64,000 nt of DNA from Aestuariibaculum lutulentum (GTDB taxonomy: Bacteria > Bacteroidota > Bacteroidia > Flavobacteriales > Flavobacteriaceae). The first letter of the stretch is position 1; the number at the start of each line of letters is the position of its first letter. Below, piece by piece: positions 41,918 through 51,381 of this stretch. A model generated the notes under the pieces. That model did not search any database and was not told the DNA's origin. It saw nothing but the letters and a program-made list of their open reading frames with translations. The translations under genes and the position numbers were made by a program. Where the stretch lies: positions 223,501 to 287,500 of the forward strand of contig NZ_CP136709.1 in assembly GCF_032926325.1 (NCBI RefSeq). Direction: 5' to 3'.

Positions 41918-44296
41918 TTAAAATGAATATGTTAACATACCTGCAAAATTTCTTGGATCGGTTTGGTTAATATAACTCGTTCTATAGGCGTTATAACCAA
42001 TTTCGTCAAAAATATTGTTTAGTATAAATCTGAAATTCCAATGGCGATTAAAGTTGTATGCTACCTGAGCATTTACCTGTGTGTAAGCATCAACATTAAA
42101 TGGCTCCTGGTTTGGTACAATACCTTCGTGAGTAACAGCTCCTGAACTCCAATCATTAATAGGTCTTTCACCAGTGTAATAAATTCCTGCTCCCAAAGAT
42201 AAACCATCTAATTTCTTTTTAAACTTATAGTTTGCATAAGCATTAAAGGTATGCTTAGGTGTATTTAAAGGCGCCGAACCATAAACGTACGATGTGTGTT
42301 CCTTGTACTGCGCATCAATATAAGAATAACCGGTTATCACCTCTAAATTGTCTAATATATGCCCGCTAAGCTCAACCTCTACGCCTTTTCTTTCGTCGTT
42401 ACCTCCTTTTTGATAATATCCGGTTGCTACCCAGTTTTCATCGTAAACCGGTAAATTAATATCCTTGTTATTTATCTTAAAGAATGTAAAGTTGAAACGT
42501 AAACGGCTATCTAACCAATTGGTTTTTATCCCTGTTTCAAACTGATCGAAACGCTCATTACCTAACTGATTTCCGTTAACATCTAAACGAGTTCCTGTTC
42601 TGGGGTAAGAACTGTTTGTGTAGGATACAAACAGATTTGCATTTTTAACTGGTGTAAAAATAGCACCAACTAAAGGATTTATAGCATCGCTCTCAGTTGT
42701 TTCGGTTGCTGCAATTGTTTGTGTTTTACTATAACGAAGCCCCAAGAAGGTTTTTACCCAATTATTAAAAGTAATAACATCTTGTGCTACAAAACCTAAA
42801 GCTCTTGATTTTGATCCTGCTAAACTAGTACTTCCAAAGTTTAAGTTATCGGGTAACACATGATTTACTGAAGTAAATACATCTATAGTATCTATTGTCG
42901 TTATACGCTGAGATTTTGTACTATACTTGGTTGTTCTATAATCGAATCCAACCTGAAAACTATGAGAGACACTTCCTGTTTTTAATTCATCTCCTACTAA
43001 ATCGAATTGCAAAACGCTATTGGCATCTTTTCTTGTAGAAACTGAATAACCACGTTTACGTTGATTGTAAATGGGATCTCCAAATTCGTCATTTACCACG
43101 CTTCCTAAGCTTGCTCCTTTATCATCAAGATCTAAATCTGATTTAAAATAAGCAGCTTTCAACGTTAACTTTTCGGTTAATGCCCTGTCAAAACGCACAG
43201 AATATGTACTATTTGTAGTTAATGATTTATCGTTTGAATAACCTAAAAACTGATCATATGGCAAATCGTAAATTGCATTGGTATCATTACCTGCTAAATT
43301 TACCGTTCCTAAATCCGGTGTTCTGCTATCATCCATATAATCCATTTCTAAAGTAATGGTCGATTTACTATCTACTTTCCATTGTAAAGATGGATTGATA
43401 TAAAAACGATCAGAAGAAATGCCATCTCTAAAACCATCGGCACGTTCTAATGCCCCATTAACTCTAAAGGCTACATTTTCCGTTTTTGCTAAAGGACCGT
43501 AAACATCGAAAGTTGTTCGGGCTTGTCCAAAGCTACCAATACGTTGAGATACATTACCACCAAAATAATATTTAGGCGTTTTGGTTACAATGTTTATAAC
43601 ACCACCCGGACTCCCTAAGTCGGTTGCAACCCCTTGTGTAATAGCCGCCGCTCCTTTTAATACCTGAATATTATCAACACCCTGCATATCTGTTAAAATT
43701 CCGGTTCCTCTAAAATCTGAATGTACACGCACCCCATTTTTTAATATTGGAATTCCTCTGAATCCACGAGAAGACATACTCTCTCTCTTGTTTCCGTAAG
43801 TTGCAAACGTGTATACCCCAGGCACATTTTTCGTAGCATCTGAAATGGTTAAATTTCCTTGTTGCGTAATTACTTTATCTGATATAATGGAAATACTCTG
43901 AATTTGCTCGTAAGGTTCCAATGGTAACCTTGTTAAGGCTTCAATTTTATCAGGGTGCTCGAATCGATTTCCAAAAAGTTCAATTTCTTCTAAATCTGAA
44001 TCGGTCTCTAAAGTAATAGACAACTTTAAAGTTTGATTATCTTCTAACACTACAGTTTTAGTTGTTTGCTTATAGCCAACAAAACTAACTTTTATGGTAT
44101 ATGAGCCAGCCGAAAGGTTCTTAAATTCAAAAACACCAGCGTTGTCTGTAGAAGTTCCTGTGTTTGTACCAGACAATAAAATATTAGCAAAAGCAACGGT
44201 ATCCTTATTCGAATCAAATATTGTTCCTACTATTTTAGATTGTGAAAATGACATTTGTACTGCCAAAATCAGAAATAAACTTAATTTATTAAACAT
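41918..44296 (-). CDS. TonB-dependent siderophore-type receptor
   Basis: This outer-membrane active transporter (792 residues) probably takes up a ferric siderophore. After the signal peptide (MFNKLSLFLILAVQMSFS), a carboxypeptidase-regulatory-like beta domain spans about 20-98 (IVGTIFDSNKDTVAFANILL). The plug (about 120-240) contains TISDATKNVPGVYTFATYG, SSRGFRG and GGVINIVTKTP, the signature of the FhuA/FhuE siderophore class. The 22-strand barrel ends in the aromatic beta signal MLTYSF. The PepSY protein follows in the same direction. A perfect 7-1-7 palindrome and a related half-site lie upstream, consistent with metal-dependent control. Confidence 0.9.
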   Translation of the reverse strand: MFNKLSLFLILAVQMSFSQSKIVGTIFDSNKDTVAFANILLSGTNTGTSTDNAGVFEFKNLSAGSYTIKVSFVGYKQTTKTVVLEDNQTLKLSITLETDSDLEEIELFGNRFEHPDKIEALTRLPLEPYEQIQSISIISDKVITQQGNLTISDATKNVPGVYTFATYGNKRESMSSRGFRGIPILKNGVRVHSDFRGTGILTDMQGVDNIQVLKGAAAITQGVATDLGSPGGVINIVTKTPKYYFGGNVSQRIGSFGQARTTFDVYGPLAKTENVAFRVNGALERADGFRDGISSDRFYINPSLQWKVDSKSTITLEMDYMDDSRTPDLGTVNLAGNDTNAIYDLPYDQFLGYSNDKSLTTNSTYSVRFDRALTEKLTLKAAYFKSDLDLDDKGASLGSVVNDEFGDPIYNQRKRGYSVSTRKDANSVLQFDLVGDELKTGSVSHSFQVGFDYRTTKYSTKSQRITTIDTIDVFTSVNHVLPDNLNFGSTSLAGSKSRALGFVAQDVITFNNWVKTFLGLRYSKTQTIAATETTESDAINPLVGAIFTPVKNANLFVSYTNSSYPRTGTRLDVNGNQLGNERFDQFETGIKTNWLDSRLRFNFTFFKINNKDINLPVYDENWVATGYYQKGGNDERKGVEVELSGHILDNLEVITGYSYIDAQYKEHTSYVYGSAPLNTPKHTFNAYANYKFKKKLDGLSLGAGIYYTGERPINDWSSGAVTHEGIVPNQEPFNVDAYTQVNAQVAYNFNRHWNFRFILNNIFDEIGYNAYRTSYINQTDPRNFAGMLTYSF

Positions 44297-44300
44297 GATT

Positions 44301-44322
44301 ATTATTTAGATTGATTTTAAAT
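44301..44322. promoter_or_regulatory. TATTTAGATT half-site upstream of the siderophore receptor
   Basis: ATTATTTAGATTGATTTTAAAT contains TATTTAGATT, the same word seen at 44363, 55209 and 55277. It lies directly before the receptor start. Proposed as a regulator half-site, but the sequence is AT-rich and chance matches are possible. Confidence 0.3.
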
Positions 44323-44362
44323 TGCAAGCAAATATATCATCCAAATCTTTCAAAACAAAACT

Positions 44363-44377
44363 TATTTAGACTAAATA
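44363..44377. promoter_or_regulatory. Perfect TATTTAG-A-CTAAATA palindrome (candidate iron-regulator operator)
   Basis: The 15 bases form a perfect 7-1-7 inverted repeat 67 bases upstream of the siderophore-receptor start and beyond the guaB terminator. Symmetry and position suit a Fur- or DtxR-type dimeric metalloregulator. The half-site recurs upstream of the DUF4856/imelysin locus. Regulator identity is not known. Confidence 0.5.
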
Positions 44378-44427
44378 CAAATAAAAATCATAACTAAATG
44401 AAAACCAACAATATGTTATTGCATAAA

Positions 44428-44458
44428 AAAACCCGACAATTACTTGCCGGGTTCTTTC
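44428..44458 (-). terminator. Terminator after guaB
   Basis: AACCCG (44430-44435) pairs with CGGGTT (44448-44453), with CAA/TTG pairing inside after one mismatch. On the minus strand the hairpin is followed by a T run. It begins about 24 bases after the guaB stop codon. Confidence 0.75.
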
Positions 44459-44477
44459 TATAAATATTTCGATTCAA

Positions 44478-45950
44478 CTATCTTGAGTAGTTAGGTGATT
44501 CTTTAGTGATTGTTACATCGTGTGGGTGACTTTCGTTAATACCACTTGCTGTAATTTTTACAAATTGACCTTTTTCTTTTAAAGTCTCGATATCTTTAGC
44601 CCCACAGTATCCCATACCTGCACGTAAACCACCTATAAATTGGTGAATACTTTCGTATAAATCACCTTTGTAAGGTACACGTCCAACGATTCCTTCCGGA
44701 ACTAATTTTTTTATATCGTCTTCTACATCCTGGAAATAACGGTCTTTACTACCTTCTTTCATAGCCTCTACAGACCCCATACCACGGTAAGACTTAAATT
44801 TACGTCCTTCGTAGATAATCGTTTCTCCCGGAGATTCTTTAGTACCTGCTAAAAGCGATCCTAACATCACACAGTCTGCACCAGCAGCAATCGCCTTTGG
44901 AATATCTCCTGTATAACGAATACCACCATCTGCAATTACAGGAACTCCTGAACCTTTAATAGCAGCAGCCACTTCTAATACCGCAGAAAACTGAGGGAAA
45001 CCTACACCTGCTACAACACGTGTTGTACAGATAGAACCCGGACCAATACCAACTTTAACTGCATCGGCACCAGCTTCTACTAAATACTTAGCAGCTTCTG
45101 CTGTAGCGATATTTCCAACGATAACATCTAACTTTGGAAACTTAGCTTTTACTTCTTTTAATACGTTAACCACACCTTGAGTATGTCCGTGTGCCGTATC
45201 AATAACAACAGCATCAACACCGGCATTAACTAAAGCTTCAGCTCTAACCACTGCATCAGCTGTAACTCCTAAAGCTGCAGCAACACGTAAACGACCAAAC
45301 TCATCTTTATTAGCGATTGGCTTTTGCTTTAATTTAGTAATATCTCTAAAGGTGATTAAACCTGATAATTTATAATTGTCGTCTACGATAAGTAGCTTTT
45401 CAATTTTATGTTTTTGAAGAATAGTTTCGGCATCTTTTAAAGACGTTCCAACAGCAGCCGTTACCAAGTTCTCACTTGTCATAACTTCAACGATAGGACG
45501 TTTGTTATCGTGCTCGAAACGTAAATCACGGTTAGTAACGATACCTTTTAATGTACCTTCGTCATCAACAATTGGAATACCACCAATACCGTGTTCTGCC
45601 ATGAATGATTTCGCATCTTTAACTTTAGCTGTAAGTGGTAAAGTAACAGGATCGATAATCATACCGCTTTCTGCACGTTTAACACGTCTTACTTTTAAAG
45701 CCTGCGCTTCAATTGTCATGTTCTTATGTAACACACCAATACCACCCTCTTGCGCCATAGCAATAGCCATTTTGCTTTCGGTAACCGTATCCATAGCTGC
45801 CGAAATAATTGGCACGTTTATGGTAATGTTTCTGGTAAATTTTGTTTGGATATTTACTTCGCGAGGAAGAACTTCTGAATAAGCCGGAACTAAAAGGACA
45901 TCATCGTAGGTTAGTCCTTCTCCTACTATTTTATTTTGATGTGCGATCAT
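44478..45950 (-). CDS. guaB: Inosine-5'-monophosphate dehydrogenase
   Basis: GuaB oxidises IMP to XMP with NAD+, the committed step of guanine nucleotide synthesis. I start at the ATG at 45950 (490 residues, the normal bacterial length); the frame extends 12 codons upstream with no family match. The N-terminal barrel segment GEGLTYDDVLLVPAYSEVLP is followed by two CBS regulatory domains (about 95-205). The catalytic cysteine is C308 in GIGPGSICTTR. The NAD site segment VIDTAHGHTQGV and flap region FKSYRGMGS are present. It is a single-gene unit with a TATATTTG -7 box 25 bases upstream and its own terminator. Confidence 0.97.
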   Translation of the reverse strand: MIAHQNKIVGEGLTYDDVLLVPAYSEVLPREVNIQTKFTRNITINVPIISAAMDTVTESKMAIAMAQEGGIGVLHKNMTIEAQALKVRRVKRAESGMIIDPVTLPLTAKVKDAKSFMAEHGIGGIPIVDDEGTLKGIVTNRDLRFEHDNKRPIVEVMTSENLVTAAVGTSLKDAETILQKHKIEKLLIVDDNYKLSGLITFRDITKLKQKPIANKDEFGRLRVAAALGVTADAVVRAEALVNAGVDAVVIDTAHGHTQGVVNVLKEVKAKFPKLDVIVGNIATAEAAKYLVEAGADAVKVGIGPGSICTTRVVAGVGFPQFSAVLEVAAAIKGSGVPVIADGGIRYTGDIPKAIAAGADCVMLGSLLAGTKESPGETIIYEGRKFKSYRGMGSVEAMKEGSKDRYFQDVEDDIKKLVPEGIVGRVPYKGDLYESIHQFIGGLRAGMGYCGAKDIETLKEKGQFVKITASGINESHPHDVTITKESPNYSR

Positions 45951-45975
45951 GATGCAATTACATTTTAATTGCGTG

Positions 45976-45983
45976 CAAATATA
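45976..45983 (-). promoter_or_regulatory. Candidate -7 element for guaB
   Basis: The minus strand reads TATATTTG, matching TAnnTTTG, 25 bases before the chosen guaB start. It lies inside the longer reading frame, which supports the later start. Confidence 0.4.
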
Positions 45984-46060
45984 CACATTTTTTAAGTTGA
46001 TTCTGTATAATAATAAACTAAATTAATGTTAAGATTGGCTTTTAGTGTTAAATGGACACG

Positions 46061-46096
46061 AAAACGTCCGATTACAAATTAGCAACCGGACGTTTA
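46061..46096 (-). terminator. Terminator after the RGG-tailed outer-membrane protein
   Basis: AAACGTCCG (46062-46070) and CGGACGTTT (46087-46095) are perfect inverted repeats around a 16-base loop, 13 bases beyond the stop codon. The following bases on the minus strand include TTTT but only a short T run. Confidence 0.6.
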
Positions 46097-46108
46097 AACA
46101 TCTATTTA

Positions 46109-48868
46109 TTAACGACGGTAACCGCCTCGACCACCACCTCGGCCTTGTGGACTTCCTTCAACAACATTCATTGGTTGTCCGGCAAAGCTTCCGAATTTAT
46201 AAGTAAAATTAAGCATAAAATACTGCTCCAATATTTTATTCTCAACATCTTCGATATAAGTCTCCGTGACATTACGTCTGTATCCATTGTTCTTTCCTAA
46301 AACGTCGTACCCTACTAAAGTTACCGTTGCTTTATTATTCCAAAGCTCCATGCCTATTCCGGCATTCCAAAACACCGCATCACCGTCAAAAGCATCACCT
46401 ACACGGCTGTTATAACGATAAGACACTTTGTTAGAAACAAACAGGTTTTTAATGATAAAGATGGATGAATCGAAATTCACGTTTTGTACAAAATAATCAT
46501 TATCGTTAAATGCATCTGTATCATACACATTTTTAAATGCCGAATAACTGTATCGCGCACTTAAATCTATTTTATTGTCATACGCATATCTGAACGATAC
46601 CGACGGACTCAATCTTGTTGTTTGGCCGGTAAATTTAACACCATTCTGCATTGACAAACTATTATTAAAACTTGCTGCAAATGCCCCATTAATATTAATA
46701 TTTGTCTTTTTACTGTAAATAGATTTAGAAATCGACGCATTCCCGTCAACAGAATAATCCCCGTTAATGTTGGTATAAGTCGTTAACTTATTTAAATCGC
46801 TGTCGGTTGTTGTTGAATTAATAATCTTATCCTGGGTGATTCCCGCATTGGCATTTCCTGAAATATTAATGTTATGAAACGCCAAATTGTTTTGATATCT
46901 AAATCGTAATCTGTGATCAATCTGTGGTTCTAAAAGTGGGTTACCCACACGAATATGTGTAATATTGCTTACATCTTCTACAGGTTGCAGCTGACTCATT
47001 GATGGCAAATTCACATTTTGATTATAATCTAAACTAATATTTTTATAACCATTTTGATCGCGATAACGAATACGTCCTGAATAGGTCAAATATTGAAAAT
47101 CGGCTTTAAAGTTACGTGCTTCCACAATTTGATCCCTATAACTTCTGTAGGTGGTTGTATGTCCGGCTTCAACTTCAAAACGGAAATCGTTAAGGTTATA
47201 TCTTAATTTTAATGCCGGTCTGATAGTCGTGGCAATATATTTACTATCGCTACTTAACAAATCATTAAAACTATCATAGGTCTGACTATCTTCATCAAAA
47301 TCGTAAATATAGCGCTCACTACTTTGTGAATTCACACTTGCATTATAGCTTGGTATGATTCTAAAATCTTCAAATAATTCGGCACTCCATTCGGCATCAA
47401 TACCAATATTACTGCTATTACTGTCGTTATTACTTATCTGATCTTGTATAACCGTTTCTCCTCTATTGTATAATATATTTTCTGAATACTTTTTACTATC
47501 TGAAGACGACTTACTAAAATCGGTATTTAAACCAATATTGAAATAGTTTCCACCACCACCTCTTACTGGCGTTACACGAAACTTATTACTAATATCGTAG
47601 TTTGATGAGCTGGATGCATTAGTACTTGTATAATCACTTACCAAATCGCCATTAGTATATTCTGAAGTACTCTGAGAGGTTGACCCAGAGTCGGTATTTG
47701 CAGTATTAAACGAGGTTTCATTGGAAATTTGAACTTTATTATTTGAAGCCTTATTTTTAGGTTCCACAATAAATTTAAGGTCTGAACTTCCATTGTGTGA
47801 ATCTGAATCGCTAAACCCACTGTTAGTAGATTCGGTTAAGTAATTTAAATCTGGTAAAAAGGTTTCTCTGGTACTTTTGCGCTCGGTATCTGAACTTTGG
47901 GCGCTATACCTGTAATTTGCGTTAATACGGGTTTCGTCCCATCTTCCTTTGGAAAAGTTAGCTCCAACAAAATCCGATTCTATGTACCCGTTACTGGTAT
48001 CGGTATCTGGTAAAGCATTAAAACCTCGAGACATATTTATATTATTGGTTCCGGCGATAATCCCTATTTGTTTACCATCAATCATTTGAAACAAATTGGC
48101 ATTGGCCTGGTATTTATCATCGGTTCCATAGCCGCCTTTAATATCTCCAAAGGTTGCTCGATTCTGTCCCTTCTTAATTTTTAAATTGATTTCTTTAGTG
48201 CCAGAAGTCGATTCTTCACCGGTAAACTTTTGCATATCGGTTTTATAATCGGTCACCTGAACTTTACTTATGGCTTGACTCGGTATATTTTTTAAGGCTA
48301 TATCACCACGCTTTTCACCAAAAAAGCGCATACCATCAACATTTACAGCCTCTACCTCTACACCATTTACTGTAATATTTCCATCGATATCGATATCAAC
48401 ACCTGGTAATTTCTTCAATAAATCTTCAGCTTTATCGTTTGGTAAAGTTTTAAAACTATCGGCGTTATATTCAATGGTATCCTTTTTTATTACCACAGGA
48501 GGTGCTTTTCCAACAATTGATACCACATTAAGCTCTTCAACCTGATCTTTTAAAGTTACTACGCCTAAATTCAGTTTATTTACTTCAGGAACATCGATAT
48601 CCTTCATGTAAGGTTGGTAACCTAAATATGCAATGTTAAAAATTGCCTTTTTATCGTCTTCAGCATTAACATTAATGGAAAATTCGCCATTTTTATTGGT
48701 AATACCATAAGCCATAGGTACACTATCCTTTATACTTTGAAGATATACTGTAGCACCTTCTAAAACAGTAGCGTACTCATCTTTAACAATTCCTTCTAAA
48801 GTAAACTTTTGGGCAAAAAGAACCGAAGTGAAGCATAATGCTAAAACAAACAATAATTTTTTCAACAT
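46109..48868 (-). CDS. TonB-dependent-receptor-like outer-membrane beta-barrel protein with Gly/Arg tail
   Basis: This 919-residue outer-membrane protein has the architecture of TonB-dependent receptor-like proteins of Bacteroidota. The signal peptide MLKKLLFVLALCFTSVLFA is followed by a carboxypeptidase-regulatory-like domain (about 22-105, LEGIVKDEYATVLEGATVYL). A plug-like domain (about 120-235) contains DLLKKLPGVDIDIDGNITVNG, written here in part of the family's oligomeric plug motif, and then a long barrel begins. The barrel should end at FMLNFTYKFG. About 25 further residues follow, ending QGRGGGRGGYRR, an unusual basic extension after the usual aromatic terminus. The ligand is unknown. 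The gene lies downstream of the FecA-like receptor but is separated by a structured 90-base gap. Confidence 0.85.
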   Translation of the reverse strand: MLKKLLFVLALCFTSVLFAQKFTLEGIVKDEYATVLEGATVYLQSIKDSVPMAYGITNKNGEFSINVNAEDDKKAIFNIAYLGYQPYMKDIDVPEVNKLNLGVVTLKDQVEELNVVSIVGKAPPVVIKKDTIEYNADSFKTLPNDKAEDLLKKLPGVDIDIDGNITVNGVEVEAVNVDGMRFFGEKRGDIALKNIPSQAISKVQVTDYKTDMQKFTGEESTSGTKEINLKIKKGQNRATFGDIKGGYGTDDKYQANANLFQMIDGKQIGIIAGTNNINMSRGFNALPDTDTSNGYIESDFVGANFSKGRWDETRINANYRYSAQSSDTERKSTRETFLPDLNYLTESTNSGFSDSDSHNGSSDLKFIVEPKNKASNNKVQISNETSFNTANTDSGSTSQSTSEYTNGDLVSDYTSTNASSSSNYDISNKFRVTPVRGGGGNYFNIGLNTDFSKSSSDSKKYSENILYNRGETVIQDQISNNDSNSSNIGIDAEWSAELFEDFRIIPSYNASVNSQSSERYIYDFDEDSQTYDSFNDLLSSDSKYIATTIRPALKLRYNLNDFRFEVEAGHTTTYRSYRDQIVEARNFKADFQYLTYSGRIRYRDQNGYKNISLDYNQNVNLPSMSQLQPVEDVSNITHIRVGNPLLEPQIDHRLRFRYQNNLAFHNINISGNANAGITQDKIINSTTTDSDLNKLTTYTNINGDYSVDGNASISKSIYSKKTNININGAFAASFNNSLSMQNGVKFTGQTTRLSPSVSFRYAYDNKIDLSARYSYSAFKNVYDTDAFNDNDYFVQNVNFDSSIFIIKNLFVSNKVSYRYNSRVGDAFDGDAVFWNAGIGMELWNNKATVTLVGYDVLGKNNGYRRNVTETYIEDVENKILEQYFMLNFTYKFGSFAGQPMNVVEGSPQGRGGGRGGYRR

Positions 48869-48876
48869 ATTTATAG

Positions 48877-48926
48877 TTAGGTTAATGGTAGCTTAGACCT
48901 TACTTTATTTGTAAAGTTTAACCTAA
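48877..48926. other. Nested inverted repeat between two outer-membrane receptor genes
   Basis: TTAGGTTAA (48877-48885) pairs with TTAACCTAA (48918-48926). Inside it, ACTTTA (48902-48907) pairs with TAAAGT (48912-48917) around TTTG. The right-hand arms of both are contiguous, leaving a one-sided 16-base bulge. It may be a 5' leader structure for the gene ending at 46109, a terminator for the upstream receptor, or an operator. Confidence 0.4.
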
Positions 48927-48957
48927 TTATGTTAAAAAAAACCTAAGATTTCAAGCA

Positions 48958-51381
48958 TTAAAACTTTATTTGAAGTGTTGTATACCAGTTTCTTGGTGCC
49001 GATGGAATGATACCTGGACCCGGATATCCTGTTGCTCGTCTTGTAAAATAAGCATTGTCCAAAACATTGTTTATTCCGGTTTCCAGTTTAAAGCGTTTAT
49101 AGGTATAAGCTAAAGATACATCTAACACATCGTAGCTAGGTATTTCACCAATCACACCACTTATCCCTCCTTCTACAGAATTCGTTGCATCGGTAAATTG
49201 CTGTGATAAATAGGTATACTGAACGCTTGAAGACAAGTCTTTAAAGGCAAACCTTAAACCAGTTTTTAAGTTCACATCTGGCACAAACTCCACTTTATTT
49301 CCTTCAACTCCGGTCGCTTCTGAAGACGTATATTCAGAATTTATAAAAGATGTATTAATAAAATAATTAAAACTAAAATCGTTATTTAATCCTAACACTT
49401 GTTTCAGATTAAAATCGAAAAGGGATTCTACTCCATACATCACAGCCTCACCTATATTGCCACGTTCACTCTTTATTCCCTGACTGGTTTCAATTTGTTT
49501 AAGTCCAATACGTTCTTGATAAAACAAAGCAAAAACCCCCAAATCATAAGATACTATGTTATTCATGTTACCACGAATTCCTAAATCGGTTGTAAAACCT
49601 TTTTCATCAAAAATATCAGGATTAATTGCAAAAGCTGGGTTGTTAATATAGATGTCTGAAAATGTTACCGAACGATAATTTTGGGAAATATTTCCATAAA
49701 CTTCAATTCCATTAAACGGCTTATAACTCACTCCCAAACCTAATAGAACAAATGCACGATCGACATCTCTACTATTTTCAACCACTTCATCTAAAATTAC
49801 ATTGCCCGCTGCATCTGTATTGATATTTCTGTAAAACCCTTCGCTTTGGGTTCTAATATATTCAAATCGGAAACCTGGTGTTATAGATAATTTATCATTT
49901 AAATAGAAGATATTTTCTCCAAAAACAGCAACATTCAAATTCGGTAAATCAAACTGCGATTGACTCGGGTAATCTGAAAACTCATCATTATAAAAGTTAA
50001 AATCTGCATCGCTACCATCACTTCCCGGCCCTTGTTGCTGATAGTTGTTAGCCGTGTAAAATTTGCTCCCTATTAAAAACGTCGCGTCCTTTTCACCAAT
50101 ATTATATTTACTTAATAAACGCGCTTCAAATCCGAAATTTTTAAAATCGCCTTTTATTAAATCTCGTTCCTCTCCAGAATCCACCTGATCCACACGGTTC
50201 GACCTAAAACCTAATGCATCTCTGGACGCATTTAAACCAAAAAAGTTAAATGTGAAATTGGTTTGATCTGAAAACTTATGGTCTAATTTTAAATTATATA
50301 ACAACCAATTTACCTGAAACCAGTTGCGCTCACGATTGCTTTGGTAAGGATCTGTGGCAAACATATTATCGGTTAAACCACCGCCCTGCTGTGCCAGATA
50401 ACGCATATACGTTATATCTCCAGTGACTTTAGTTTTATCTGTAAACTGATACCCTAAATGTGCAAAGGCATTTTTAGATTCAAATTCTGAATTTGGTCGG
50501 AATCCATCACCTTTTTTGTAGTTGAAATAACTGTAGTAACTCAACTTATCCTTCGTTCCGCTGATACTTGTGAAGTTGGTATACAATCCGAAACTTCCTA
50601 AAGTGTTTCTTGTTATTAATTCAAACGGTTTGTTCGGATTAGGCTCTTTCATTTTAAAGTTAATTAAACCTCCAAACTGCGTTCCGTATTGCAACGATGC
50701 CGCCCCACGAATCACCTGAATTTCCTTTAATCCTTCCGATGCAGGCGTATAGTAACTCTCCGGATAACCTAACACATCTGCACTAATATCATAACCATTT
50801 TGTCGGGTATTAAAATTCGCTGTTCGGTTCGGATCTAATCCACGACCACCAACATTCAACTGCAAACCAGCATCATCATTTTGATAAATGTTTAGACCTG
50901 CCACCTGACTAAAAATCTGACGTGCATTATTAGATGCCAAATTCGCCATAGACTGATCTACCAAAACCACTTCCGTCTTCTTTCCGGCATAAATAGCCGT
51001 GCCTTCAACATCTTTTAAACGCGATAATTCGAAAAGTTTAGCTTTTCTCGCAGTGATTTCTACTTCAGAAAGATTAACCGAAATAGAAACTAACTCCACG
51101 TTTATTTCCGCGTCATTGGCTACAGCAACAGGTAGTTCTTTCACTTGAAATTCATAAGAAAAAAAGATTAAATCTAAATTCTGCTTATCGGTATTAAACT
51201 GGTAATACCCAGAAGCATTCGTAGTTGCTTTTAAGCCGGAAGTTTTATCGTAAATTTCAACGCCTGCAACCGGCTGTTTAGTTCCTGTATTGGTTACTGT
51301 TCCATAAATTTTGTGTTGTGCCTGTACTGCACTTACAAACAAAAATAATACTACTAATAACTTAAAGTCCTTTAATTTCAT
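48958..51381 (-). CDS. FecA-like TonB-dependent receptor
   Basis: This TonB-dependent outer-membrane transporter has 807 residues from the ATG at 51381. That start gives the signal peptide MKLKDFKLLVVLFLFVSAVQA; a longer frame from 51453 lies deep in the preceding gene. A carboxypeptidase-regulatory-like domain (IYGTVTNTGTKQPVAGVEIY) spans about 22-100. The plug has GKKTEVVLVDQSMANLASNN, RQIFSQVAGLNIYQND and VGGRGLDPNRT, most like Fe(III)-dicitrate-type receptors. The barrel ends WYTTLQIKF. Its start overlaps the end of the HTTM/gamma-carboxylase-like gene by 20 bases, so translation is probably coupled. Iron-citrate or a related metal chelate is a guess at substrate. Confidence 0.9.
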   Translation of the reverse strand: MKLKDFKLLVVLFLFVSAVQAQHKIYGTVTNTGTKQPVAGVEIYDKTSGLKATTNASGYYQFNTDKQNLDLIFFSYEFQVKELPVAVANDAEINVELVSISVNLSEVEITARKAKLFELSRLKDVEGTAIYAGKKTEVVLVDQSMANLASNNARQIFSQVAGLNIYQNDDAGLQLNVGGRGLDPNRTANFNTRQNGYDISADVLGYPESYYTPASEGLKEIQVIRGAASLQYGTQFGGLINFKMKEPNPNKPFELITRNTLGSFGLYTNFTSISGTKDKLSYYSYFNYKKGDGFRPNSEFESKNAFAHLGYQFTDKTKVTGDITYMRYLAQQGGGLTDNMFATDPYQSNRERNWFQVNWLLYNLKLDHKFSDQTNFTFNFFGLNASRDALGFRSNRVDQVDSGEERDLIKGDFKNFGFEARLLSKYNIGEKDATFLIGSKFYTANNYQQQGPGSDGSDADFNFYNDEFSDYPSQSQFDLPNLNVAVFGENIFYLNDKLSITPGFRFEYIRTQSEGFYRNINTDAAGNVILDEVVENSRDVDRAFVLLGLGVSYKPFNGIEVYGNISQNYRSVTFSDIYINNPAFAINPDIFDEKGFTTDLGIRGNMNNIVSYDLGVFALFYQERIGLKQIETSQGIKSERGNIGEAVMYGVESLFDFNLKQVLGLNNDFSFNYFINTSFINSEYTSSEATGVEGNKVEFVPDVNLKTGLRFAFKDLSSSVQYTYLSQQFTDATNSVEGGISGVIGEIPSYDVLDVSLAYTYKRFKLETGINNVLDNAYFTRRATGYPGPGIIPSAPRNWYTTLQIKF

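Noticed and set aside
44298..44477. Fur box by the E. coli consensus
   Set aside because: The palindrome does not match the GATAATGATAATCATTATC consensus well, so I kept it as an unassigned operator candidate.
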